Shown here: piece by piece, positions 16,501 through 23,010 of the stretch
Layout: each line of letters begins with the position of its first letter
How positions within the stretch are numbered: position 1 is the stretch's first letter
Source of the DNA: Aureispira sp.
Lineage (GTDB): Bacteria > Bacteroidota > Bacteroidia > Chitinophagales > Saprospiraceae
DNA length: 34,226 nt
Direction: 5' to 3'
NCBI GenBank assembly: GCA_024222455.1
Contig: JAAEPD010000358.1
Location: 1 to 34,226 of the forward strand
Program-made: the position numbers and the translations under genes
The notes under the pieces: model-generated
Told to the model about the DNA's origin: nothing
What the model saw: the letters and a program-made list of their open reading frames with translations, nothing else
The model's database searches: none

Positions 16501-16657
16501 AGCTTAAACCTGGAATAGGCGTTTGGTTTGTTTGATATGTACCTACTGTGGCACTCTCAAAATCTTCAACAAAAGGTAAGGTAATTTGAGCATTACCTTT
16601 TGTTATACACCCTAACACAAAAAGTGTAAGAGTGATAAAAGTAATTTTGTTCATCAT
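13586..16657 (-). CDS. Large secreted protein with duplicated modules and T9SS type A sorting domain
   Basis: A 1023-residue secreted protein. Order: signal peptide (to about NAQ at 24); an N-terminal region opening LPFVEDFESATVGTY and probably folding as a jelly-roll or MAM-like domain (to ~212); two copies of a ~289-residue module (about 213-502 and 503-790), each with GDSTMLTVSLDS...HMWYDSL, LLATADTLWTGPL, VTVYPNDTG, PGNY and GGFYYFFYNWQVS followed by an Ig-like part; an SprB-like repeat (VLCNGDSTGTAMI...VTDSNSC); another Ig-like part; and a T9SS type A sorting domain from ~944 (VYPNPTTGNVFVE...LPAGVYLMRF...KKLILQR). It should be exported by type IX secretion and anchored or released at the surface. 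Role inferred as adhesion or matrix; no enzyme motif seen. Confidence 0.92.
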   Translation of the reverse strand: MMNKITFITLTLFVLGCITKGNAQITLPFVEDFESATVGTYQTNQTPIPGLSYWSYETNGPTGRLRTSAGAGFANSGTNAITLDADPSGAVIINYLIGEFDMTNYIGSSTPMLLDFAYSHHGEENSPNDSVWVRGSSSDAWIGIYDLYANRPASGSYANVTKIDLSAALASGGQVFSATTQIRFGQEDNFPATSPTGSDGFSFDDVSIYLDLPMAMPSSASICSAGDSTMLTVSLDSGYVHMWYDSLSGGNLLATADTLWTGPLVGGTTYFVAATSPGSAQNVGMLDNSAGGGNFTFMPDGLAFTVNQMISIDSVTVYPNDTGIVSVRILDGIGGAVITSANVYVEPVSANAPVRIALGFNLMPGNYAMDADGTTTNGLHRNNGGAVYPYSLPEVDITGPINALGGFYYFFYNWQVSPIIVGPRIPADVTVDTVTVNITGIDEFCLGSSTTLDAGNAGSTILWSTSDTTQTIDVTIAGDYSVLVTNASGCVGMDTLTVTNPSPAMAMPNAVAPLCSVGDSTMLTVSLDSSYTHMWYDSLTGGNLLATADTLWTGPLGAATTYFVAAGALSTQNVGKLDNSGSGGSYTAFQDGLVFTVYDMMIIDSMTVYPNDTGDVSIRILDGGLVVDSIGVYVEPVSSGAAVRIAVGLSVMPGNYTIDAIGTTTNGLFRTNGAAVYPYTLPSVEITAAINALGGFYYFFYNWQVSVGCIGPRTPVNVTLDPVNVAIAGIDNFCAGSSTTLDAANAGSTILWSTTESTQTINVTTPGDYSVIVTNASSCVGMDTFTVIENPNPTATDSVTNVLCNGDSTGTAMINATGAGTLVIDWGGINPSMLPVGTFTYTVTDSNSCILMDSVTITEASAIIPAATDNGNGTATASATGGTVAGAYSFLWDASTGGQTTATATGLTSGTYCATITDDNGCSDTACVTILITGLQDVSSQVGNFKVYPNPTTGNVFVELDLETQTDVQLDIYNTTGQNVMTRQLNGQADRIELNIGDLPAGVYLMRFAVENEVTTKKLILQR
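14280..16015 (-). repeat. 867-bp internal tandem duplication in the T9SS protein gene
   Basis: The same sequence landmarks recur 867 bases (289 codons) apart, for example TCCATTCCTACACAAC at 14310 and 15177. Protein copies match over nearly their whole length with scattered substitutions and small indels, so the duplication is older than the repeat at the left edge of the window. Confidence 0.85.
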
Positions 16658-16718
16658 AAAAAGATGTTTTTTAAGGTTATAAAAAATTAGAATTGTACAT
16701 TTTTGGAAAAAATGTCTA

Positions 16719-16750
16719 TAAAGCTATATTAATCATTGTTAATATTCAAA
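16719..16750 (-). promoter_or_regulatory. Possible promoter of the T9SS protein gene
   Basis: On the minus strand TTTG (16750-16747), 20 bases, then TAGCTTTA (16726-16719), one base off the TAnnTTTG -7 element of Bacteroidota with acceptable spacing. The start codon is about 60 bases downstream. Confidence 0.4.
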
Positions 16751-16933
16751 TAACTTCATATATAACTTTATCGACTCCAATCAATTATTCTCCTTCCTTC
16801 TCCTTCAAAATAACACCTAAAAACGTTATTATCAGCAAAAAACAACAATTCCAGTCACTTATTCAATAGGATATTCCTAAAAGCCTAGGATACCTAGATA
16901 GAAAAAACTAATACGTTTTTTTTCATTCTACAA

Positions 16934-17314
16934 CTATCCTTGCTTAATTTTGCGCAATCCAATACTCTGTAATAGGGCAAAATCGGCTACAACTATAGCC
17001 AATCCCCCTATAATCCAATTACCTATATTAGTTATGCCTAAGTTCATTAGCAATAGAGCTATACTCCCTCCTACCCACATTATATCTGCTAAAATTACGG
17101 CTTTGGTTTGTTTTTGGTCTATCTTTTCTTGGCGAACAATCCATAAAATCCATGCTGCAAAAGGCAATAATCCAGCGCCAATCAGCCAAAAAGGAAAGGT
17201 TATCCCGAAGAGTTCTTGCAAATAATTACTTTCTATTACGATAAGGAGTCCTGAAACTATGGAAAACAAGGCGTTGCCCAACAAGGCATTTTTCAAAAAT
17301 TTTGCATTTGTCAT
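16934..17314 (-). CDS. Small four-helix integral membrane protein
   Basis: A 126-residue hydrophobic protein with four predicted membrane helices (about 10-30, 38-60, 71-90, 98-118), separated by short polar loops; the one long polar stretch is RQEKIDQKQTKA between helices two and three. It ends in a basic tail (LRKIKQG). The size and four-helix layout recall DoxX-like or other small uncharacterised membrane proteins, but there is no diagnostic motif, so no function is claimed. A TACATTTG element lies 44 bases upstream of the ATG (17312-17314), suggesting its own promoter separate from the APH-like gene. Confidence 0.75.
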   Translation of the reverse strand: MTNAKFLKNALLGNALFSIVSGLLIVIESNYLQELFGITFPFWLIGAGLLPFAAWILWIVRQEKIDQKQTKAVILADIMWVGGSIALLLMNLGITNIGNWIIGGLAIVVADFALLQSIGLRKIKQG

Positions 17315-17357
17315 TGTCTTATATTTTAGTTGTTAATAATCTAAATTAAGTACAATA

Positions 17358-17365
17358 CAAATGTA
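17358..17365 (-). promoter_or_regulatory. TAnnTTTG -7 element for the small membrane protein gene
   Basis: TACATTTG on the minus strand, an exact match to the Bacteroidota -7 consensus, 44 bases before the ATG. No clear -33 TTG is seen at 17-21 bases, so support is partial. Confidence 0.45.
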
Positions 17366-17426
17366 GGTTATTGGAGGGCAGGTACTATTACCTTTTTGCG
17401 CCATTGACTTACCATTTGGCGCCAAT

Positions 17427-18365
17427 TTAAATTCTTTTGATTAACCCCTCTAAAACTTCTTTCTTTTCATCTAGTATTTTGACACGGCTAATAAGCTCTT
17501 GGACACGATAGTGTCGATTTTCAGTAAAAGAGGCAAAGAGCCTAGAAAGATGCCAAGAAACTATAGTGTATATTCCCCAACGGATATAATAATAGACTAA
17601 TTCTTTCTCTAGCAACTCTAACCTTCTAACCTTCTGATAATGCTCCAAAAGCACCTCTAATAATTGAGTATCTAACTCATTATTAACATAACAAAATCCA
17701 TTAACAGCTGTACCAATATCAATCAAACAATGATCTGTACAAACAGTCTCAAAATCTAAAATAGCTAATAGTTTTCCATTTCGAAAAAGAGTATTATCTG
17801 TAAAAATATCACAATGCACAATACCTTTGGGCAAAGGAATTTTTATTGCTTCATCCAGATGCTTCATTTCTGATTCTACATAACTACAAATCTCTGGAAA
17901 CTCTTCTTTTTTGTGAGGATATTGAGCTAAGACCTGCAAACCAAAGTCTAAGCTATATTGATTAGTATGCACCAACTCTTCCAAATCTTGGATATTGTGC
18001 ATTTGAGCCATAGCCTTTGCTATTTCAGCTACATTATTAGTATTGAGTTCTGGTTCTTCACCTTCTATGAACTCATACAAAATCACAATTCCTTTATCTG
18101 TCTTTTCTAGATATTTACCATTACTATTACTAAGAGGAGTTGCACAAGGGATACCAGATTTTTTGAGTTTCTGTAAGACCTTGATTTCATAATTTATTTG
18201 AGTAGGATTATTATCAAAGTAATTCTTAAACAGGACTGTTTGTTGGACACAAACTACTTTATAATTAATATTTGCAAAGCCTTTAGACATTCGCTCTACA
18301 CTCAACACATCTCCATGATCATATCTATCCAACACCTTTTTTATTTCCTCCAATGTCCAAATCAT
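17427..18365 (-). CDS. APH-fold kinase (homoserine kinase type II / aminoglycoside phosphotransferase family)
   Basis: A 312-residue cytoplasmic kinase-like protein. Seen: N-terminal ATP-binding lobe with VLFKNYF (the Lys is the likely ATP-contacting residue) and hinge VILYEFIEGEEPE; catalytic loop HCDIFTDN at 184-191 (Asp186 the catalytic base, Asn191 a metal ligand); and ILDFE at 202-206 with metal-binding Asp204, in place of the usual IDFD/IDWE. The segment LPKGIVHCDIFTDNTLF is very close to the ThrB2-type homoserine kinase pattern, but neighbours are not threonine biosynthesis genes, and the wider family also phosphorylates choline, fructosamine or antibiotics. Substrate unassigned. It is divergent from the AraC gene. 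Confidence 0.85.
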   Translation of the reverse strand: MIWTLEEIKKVLDRYDHGDVLSVERMSKGFANINYKVVCVQQTVLFKNYFDNNPTQINYEIKVLQKLKKSGIPCATPLSNSNGKYLEKTDKGIVILYEFIEGEEPELNTNNVAEIAKAMAQMHNIQDLEELVHTNQYSLDFGLQVLAQYPHKKEEFPEICSYVESEMKHLDEAIKIPLPKGIVHCDIFTDNTLFRNGKLLAILDFETVCTDHCLIDIGTAVNGFCYVNNELDTQLLEVLLEHYQKVRRLELLEKELVYYYIRWGIYTIVSWHLSRLFASFTENRHYRVQELISRVKILDEKKEVLEGLIKRI

Positions 18366-18471
18366 GCTAATTTAATTTTACTAGTTTCAATACTAAAAAT
18401 ACATCTATTTTAAGATACTAATTATCCATCAGTTTCTATTATAGATATACTTTTCTTTATATCTTTCTAGT

Positions 18472-19467
18472 ATGAATACATCAATCGGTCAAGGCGCAGC
18501 AGTTATACACATTAGTCAGTTTTTACAACTACAGGGAGTTGATATCCATAAGGTTTGTGAACGTAGTGGTATTTCCCTGCAAGAATTAAATAAAATTGAG
18601 TTAGTAGAGTTAGAATCTTTTTGGAAAGAGGCTATTCTGGCAAGTGGTGATGCCTATTTGGGTTTGCATATAGGAGAAGATAGTGGCTTTTCAGCATTGG
18701 GCATAGTGGGAGAGCTTATACAACACAGCTCTACTATTCAGCATGCACTTGAAAATGCTTGTATTTATCTCAATTTGTTAACCTCAGCTTTTAAAGCAGA
18801 GCTTCAGATTCATGGCAATTATGCAGATTTGGTTTTTATACCTTCTCCTGATTGCAAAAGGCTTTATCCTACAGCTCTGCAACAATCGTTGGATTGGGCA
18901 ATGGTTTTCAGCTTGAGAGAATATCAATTATTGACTTTAGAGCAGGCTCAACCTCTTTTAGTCCAGTTTACTTATCCAGAGCCTGAACAACTCTCAATGT
19001 ACAAACAGGTATTTTCTTGCCCAATCCATTTTGAGGCTAAACAATATCTTATTCGCTTTGATAAAAATGTGTTAATTCAAAAAATATTATTGGCAAACTA
19101 TGACCTCCTAAAAATATTGGAGCAATATGCTCAAAAACAAATAAGCTTATTAGAAAAACCACTCTCCTTTTCTAAAAATGTAGAACAAGCTATATTGAGG
19201 CAAAGCAACTTGGCCTTACCTCAAATAGAAGATATTGCTCGCACTCTAAATATGAGCACACGAACATTGCAACGGAAACTAAAAGCAGAGGATACTAGTT
19301 TTCAGAATATATTAGATGAAATACGCAAAAACTTAGCCTTAGAATATTTGCAAGACAGCACTATTCCGGTAAAAGAAATTAGTTTTTTGTTGGGCTACAA
19401 TGAGGTAAGTGCATTTGGGCGAGCCTTGAAAAGATGGACAGGTAAAACACCTACACAGTATAGATAA
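18472..19467 (+). CDS. AraC family regulator with arabinose-binding-like N-terminal domain
   Basis: A 331-residue transcription factor. The N-terminal ~210 residues match the Arabinose_bd-type sensor of OruR/ArgR-like AraC proteins (opening QFLQLQGVDIHKVCERSGIS; FSALGIVGELIQHSSTIQHALENACIYL). The C-terminal ~95 residues form the AraC double helix-turn-helix: PQIEDIARTLNMSTRTLQRKL and then VKEISFLLGYNEVSAFGRALKRWTGKTPTQYR. The family typically senses small metabolites and activates an adjacent catabolic or virulence gene; the ligand and target are unknown here. The divergent APH-fold kinase, 106 bases away, is a possible target. A minus-strand terminator-like hairpin lies 17 bases after the stop and belongs to the candidate RNA described separately. 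Confidence 0.93.
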   Translation: MNTSIGQGAAVIHISQFLQLQGVDIHKVCERSGISLQELNKIELVELESFWKEAILASGDAYLGLHIGEDSGFSALGIVGELIQHSSTIQHALENACIYLNLLTSAFKAELQIHGNYADLVFIPSPDCKRLYPTALQQSLDWAMVFSLREYQLLTLEQAQPLLVQFTYPEPEQLSMYKQVFSCPIHFEAKQYLIRFDKNVLIQKILLANYDLLKILEQYAQKQISLLEKPLSFSKNVEQAILRQSNLALPQIEDIARTLNMSTRTLQRKLKAEDTSFQNILDEIRKNLALEYLQDSTIPVKEISFLLGYNEVSAFGRALKRWTGKTPTQYR

Positions 19468-19483
19468 TTTTGAGTAGGGACAT

Positions 19484-19523
19484 AAAAAAGGGTCAGTTCT
19501 TCCCCCAAAATTGGAACTGACCC
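19484..19523 (-). terminator. Strong terminator reading on the minus strand
   Basis: GGGTCAGTTC and GAACTGACCC form a perfect 10-bp stem (19490-19499 with 19514-19523). The minus strand continues with six Ts; the plus strand has AAACG after the stem, so it is not a normal terminator for the AraC gene on that strand. Its orientation implies a minus-strand transcript where no protein gene exists. Confidence 0.75.
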
Positions 19524-19698
19524 AAACGATTGATTACCCCAATCAAACCTAAGCTATGAAATTTTTATAGCTGAAATCATATTGTAGGACTTGTTCCTTA
19601 TGATTTATGCTATTAAGACGCTCTTTAATTAAAAAGGTCACGTCTTTTCATATTTTTTTAATTTCTTTTTCAAGAAAAGTACTAGATTAAGTATCTAG
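19484..19698 (-). ncRNA. Candidate structured small RNA, about 215 nt
   Basis: Seen on the minus strand, in order: a TATTTTTG -7 element at 19712-19705; then six hairpins, with arms (plus-strand coordinates) 19693-19698/19682-19687 (6 bp); 19641-19646/19615-19620 (6 bp, large loop); 19599-19606/19574-19581 (8 bp, extended by a 4-bp inner stem 19595-19598/19586-19589); 19567-19572/19552-19557 (6 bp); 19541-19546/19530-19535 (6 bp, loop GGGGT); and 19514-19523/19490-19499 (10 bp) followed directly by TTTTTT (19489-19484). The last is a canonical terminator. The expected transcription start, about 7 bases after the -7 element, falls at the first hairpin. It does not look like tmRNA, RNase P, SRP or 6S RNA by the motifs I know. 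No matching -33 element is seen. A plus-strand structured leader is the alternative. Confidence 0.45.
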
Positions 19699-19943
19699 CG
19701 ACTTCAAAAATATAGTTTTCAAACTAAATACCACAGCACTTTTTTAGTTTTTAATGCTAATTCTATACACAAAAATAAAAAAACTTACTATTGGCTCATT
19801 CTCTATTATCATTAGATAATTGTTTTTATATTAAGCTCTAGGCCTTTCTCTTTTTCAAAAATAAAAAAATACTTAGAATTGGTCTATAGAAGAACGACCT
19901 CCTTAATATTCTGTTTTAGCCAAATCCAAAAACATCCTTGATT

Positions 19944-21416
19944 ATGTTGAAATACATCACTCTAAGTATAGTCTTTATTTTACTTTATACAAGCTGTACT
20001 AACACACCACCAGAAGAACCTACTCCTGTTGTCAGGGATTATGAACTTAATGTGTATGATAACGACTCTCCTACTGCTGAATTTGTTATGTACTCTGGAG
20101 GAAAAGGGCAATCTAGAGACCGAATATTAGAACAGTTTTTCCATAACAGACGCTTAGTTCGTCGTTTTGTAGATCAAGATACTCTTTGGGGTTTTATAGA
20201 TACAGATTCAACCCTTGTTATTGACTGTAAGTATTATAAGGCCTCCACCTTTGAACATGGTTATGCATTTGTAGAAAAGAATGGCCTAAAAGGAATTATT
20301 CATAAAGATGGCAAAGAGGTTTTAGCCGTGAAATATGACAAATTATGGGCTCGCTTCAAAACTCCTGAAAAGAAAGAGGTTTTGTTTATGTACCTACAGG
20401 ATAGCAGTTGGGGGTTTGCTTCGCAAGATAAAGGAGAGTTGTGTCGATTAAAGGTAGATTCTTTATTCAATTTCAAATATGGTTTTGCTGTAGCAAAAGC
20501 TAGTGACAAGATGGCTCTAACTCGCTACGATGGAAAGCATCTAACAGAATTCAAATATGATTGGATAAGTACCTTCAGTGAAGGTTTGGTTGGTGTTCGA
20601 ATTGATGAAAAATGTGGTTTCCTCAATGAGCAAGGAGAAGAAGTTATTCCTCTTGTTTATGATAGCTATCAAGGCTTTTTCAAAGGTGTTGGTTGTGTAA
20701 AAAAAGGTGATAAATGGGGTATTATAGATAAGAATAATAATGTTTTACTACCATTTAAGTATGATGAAGTTTATGACCTTTGGGAGAATGGTAAATTTAC
20801 CATTAAAAATAAAAACACTAAAAAATGTGTTACACTAGACCAGATCTACAGTGGTAAGGCTCAAAAGATTTTGGCAATGCCTTATGACAAGATTGATTTC
20901 TTTGAAAACGGTAGAGCATTAGTCACCAAAAACAACAAAATAGGTGCAATAGATACTAATGGTCGTGTTGTTATCCCTTTAGTTTATAATTCTTTATATC
21001 AGGATTATGAAACTCCCTTTTTCATTGCTAAAAAAGGAGATAAAACAGGACTCCTTGATTCTACTGGAGAGGTTATTTTTCCCTTTTTATACAGCTACAT
21101 GGACCTTCACGTGGTCAACAATAACACCTTAAAATATCTAGAGGTTAGGAATAGTAGAACAACATATGGCATTGTTACCCCTAAAAACAAGATTATAATA
21201 CCTCTCGAATACGACTGGGCTAGTGTCTCTAAAGCAGGCTATGCTTTTGTGTGTAAGGATGATTTATGGGGATTCTTGAGTTTAGATGGTACAGCGAAGG
21301 AGCTTATTCCAATAAAATACGTAGAATTAAAAGAAAATAAACAAAACCCTAATATAGTCTATGCTTACAAAGATTCGCTAATGCAACAAATCGACACCTT
21401 CCATTTATCAAAATAA
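19944..21416 (+). CDS. WG-repeat lipoprotein
   Basis: A 490-residue protein starting at ATG 19944 (the open frame extends two codons up to a TTG). MLKYITLSIVFILLYTSC is a lipoprotein signal with acceptor Cys18, followed by a Pro/Glu-rich linker, so it is an envelope lipoprotein. The body consists of WG (KWG-type) repeats: DTLWGFIDTDSTLVI, LKGIIHKDGKEVL, KCGFLNEQGEEVIPLVYD, KWGIIDKNNNVLLPFKYD, KIGAIDTNGRVVIPLVYN, KTGLLDSTGEVIFPFLY, TYGIVTPKNKIIIPLEYDW and LWGFLSLDGT. Each unit is a hydrophobic beta-strand, a turn with D/N-G, a second strand and P-x-x-YD. These repeats form extended beta structures; their molecular role is poorly known. No enzyme motif is visible. Confidence in the family is high, in function low. 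Confidence 0.92.
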   Translation: MLKYITLSIVFILLYTSCTNTPPEEPTPVVRDYELNVYDNDSPTAEFVMYSGGKGQSRDRILEQFFHNRRLVRRFVDQDTLWGFIDTDSTLVIDCKYYKASTFEHGYAFVEKNGLKGIIHKDGKEVLAVKYDKLWARFKTPEKKEVLFMYLQDSSWGFASQDKGELCRLKVDSLFNFKYGFAVAKASDKMALTRYDGKHLTEFKYDWISTFSEGLVGVRIDEKCGFLNEQGEEVIPLVYDSYQGFFKGVGCVKKGDKWGIIDKNNNVLLPFKYDEVYDLWENGKFTIKNKNTKKCVTLDQIYSGKAQKILAMPYDKIDFFENGRALVTKNNKIGAIDTNGRVVIPLVYNSLYQDYETPFFIAKKGDKTGLLDSTGEVIFPFLYSYMDLHVVNNNTLKYLEVRNSRTTYGIVTPKNKIIIPLEYDWASVSKAGYAFVCKDDLWGFLSLDGTAKELIPIKYVELKENKQNPNIVYAYKDSLMQQIDTFHLSK

Positions 21417-21442
21417 CATCCATTAAATTTAGAAACAATTGA

Positions 21443-21450
21443 TACCTTTG
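21443..21450 (+). promoter_or_regulatory. TAnnTTTG -7 element for the TolC-family gene
   Basis: TACCTTTG is an exact -7 match 76 bases before the ATG at 21526. A -33 TTTG is not evident at the usual spacing (a TTTA lies nearby). Confidence 0.45.
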
Positions 21451-21525
21451 TACAACTTATAAACACAGATCATGTTTAGAGAAGTATATTGATAAAATTA
21501 TAGCATTAGACATCACTAATTTACT

Positions 21526-22848
21526 ATGCGTTATTTCTGGATTATTCTGATATTATTTAGTGCATTTGCTGCACAAGCACAAGACCTAATTACACTTCCG
21601 CAAGCCATAGAAGAAGCACTCAACGCCTCTTATCAGGTAAAAATTGCGAATAAAAATACCACTATTGCCCAAAACAACAACAACTATGGCGAAGCTGGAC
21701 GCTTTCCGAGCATTACTTTGAGTGTAAACCCTCAGAACACCTATAGTAATATTAATAATCCTACGTCTTTCCTAAATGGTGCTCAAATATTAGGAACAGG
21801 TGGTACAGCCACTTTAGATTTGGCTTGGACGCTTTTTGATGGTTTTAAAGTACGTATCAATAAAAGTCGTTTTGACTTGCTTGAAAAACAAAGTGAAGGC
21901 AATGCAAAATTGATTATAGAAAACATTGTACAGCAAGTAACCTTAGCCTACCATAATGCTATAGTTCAAAAATCCCGTTTGGCAATGCAAGCTGAAGTTT
22001 TGCAGTTTTCTAGAGATAAAATCAGTTACACTGAAACTAGAAAGGAATATGGACAGGCTACTACTTTTGATATATTACAAGTACAAGATGCTTATTTGAA
22101 TGATTCTATAGTTTGGCAGTCTCAACAGTTGGCTTATGAGATGGCTCTTCAAAACTTGCTTTTGGCTATGGGCAAAACTAGCGGATTAGATGATATCGCT
22201 GTTCCTGCAGACACCTTAAATTATCAATTGGTTGATTATGATTTTGAAACACTCAAAAATGAGCTTTTAGATAATAACCAGCAGATCAAAAACGAAAAGG
22301 TAAAAGAGTTGATTGCTAAAAATAATATTGAATTCCAAAAAAGTAATCTCTACCCTCGCTTAGCGATGAATGCAGGTATATCTGATCAGCTCAATATTTC
22401 GCAAGTAAGTGGAAAAACACCACAGATCTCAGATGCGTGGCAAGCTGGAACAACCTTCAATGGTTATATCAATTTTGGATTGAGTTATAATATATATAAT
22501 GGAGGGAAGGTGCGTAGAAGTATCAAGAATGCCAAAGTACAACAAGAAATAGCTGAATTGAGCACCAAAGACCTAGAACGTCAATTGCTCAATCAATTGG
22601 CTGTTTTGGTAGAACAATACAACCGTCAGAAGCAAATATTGGACTTATCCCTTCAGTTGGTTAACAATGCTCAAAAGAACAGAACTATCGCTTCAGAACG
22701 TTTTTTGGGCAACACCCTCAACTTTTTTGACTTCCGTACAATCCAAACCAACTACATACGAAGTATTAATGCTGCTCAAAATGCATTTTTGAGTGCAAAG
22801 AATACAGAAATTAATATGCTTGTTCTATTAGGTAAGCTGATTCAGTAG
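21526..22848 (+). CDS. TolC family outer-membrane efflux protein
   Basis: A 440-residue protein, the usual TolC-family length, with signal peptide MRYFWIILILFSAFAAQAQ and mature start near DLITLPQAIEEALNASYQVKIA, the standard first helix. Two OEP-type halves follow: each has long helices (ANKNTTIAQNNNNYGEAGRFPSI; VQQVTLAYHNAIVQKSRLAM; and in the second half NNIEFQKSNLYPRLAMNAG, VKELIAK) and beta strands that would form the trimeric barrel. It probably forms the outer-membrane channel of a tripartite efflux or type I secretion system. The usual periplasmic adaptor and RND pump are not adjacent in this window, so its partner is elsewhere or it is used by several pumps. Confidence 0.93.
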   Translation: MRYFWIILILFSAFAAQAQDLITLPQAIEEALNASYQVKIANKNTTIAQNNNNYGEAGRFPSITLSVNPQNTYSNINNPTSFLNGAQILGTGGTATLDLAWTLFDGFKVRINKSRFDLLEKQSEGNAKLIIENIVQQVTLAYHNAIVQKSRLAMQAEVLQFSRDKISYTETRKEYGQATTFDILQVQDAYLNDSIVWQSQQLAYEMALQNLLLAMGKTSGLDDIAVPADTLNYQLVDYDFETLKNELLDNNQQIKNEKVKELIAKNNIEFQKSNLYPRLAMNAGISDQLNISQVSGKTPQISDAWQAGTTFNGYINFGLSYNIYNGGKVRRSIKNAKVQQEIAELSTKDLERQLLNQLAVLVEQYNRQKQILDLSLQLVNNAQKNRTIASERFLGNTLNFFDFRTIQTNYIRSINAAQNAFLSAKNTEINMLVLLGKLIQ

Positions 22849-22951
22849 TTAGATCAGCATATTAGATAATGTCTCAATTAATTTTCTTCTAAGAAAAGAA
22901 TTAAAATATTGCATTTGTACTATTCTTTTAGGAATTTTGCAATTTAATGCT

Positions 22952-22959
22952 TACCTTTG
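22952..22959 (+). promoter_or_regulatory. TAnnTTTG -7 element for gltX
   Basis: TACCTTTG is an exact -7 match, 59 bases before the gltX ATG. No TTG lies at 17-21 bases upstream (one is 12 bases away), so only the -7 part is supported. Confidence 0.5.
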
Positions 22960-23010
22960 CCCCCGATTTCAGTATAAAACTATAAATCTTAATAAAGTTT
23001 ATCATACCTT

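Larger units (their letters stand above)
19468..19943. other. 476-base region without protein genes, containing a candidate RNA
   Basis: No convincing reading frame is present on either strand. The left half (19484-19698) is dense in inverted repeats, treated as a candidate minus-strand RNA. The right half (about 19715-19943) is very AT-rich with long A- and T-runs and probably holds the promoter of the WG-repeat lipoprotein gene, though I see no exact TAnnTTTG element there on the plus strand. Confidence 0.55.

Noticed and set aside
17398-17422. GCGCCA...TGGCGC inverted repeat just after the APH-fold kinase gene
   Set aside because: Arms of only 6 bp with an 13-base loop and no T-run on the transcribed minus strand, so a terminator is not supported; a regulatory role is possible but unsupported.
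19468-19943. Reading the hairpin-rich region as a plus-strand riboswitch for the WG lipoprotein
   Set aside because: The distance from the last hairpin to the start codon is about 250 bases and the strongest hairpin has its T-run on the minus strand. It remains an alternative, not the preferred reading.
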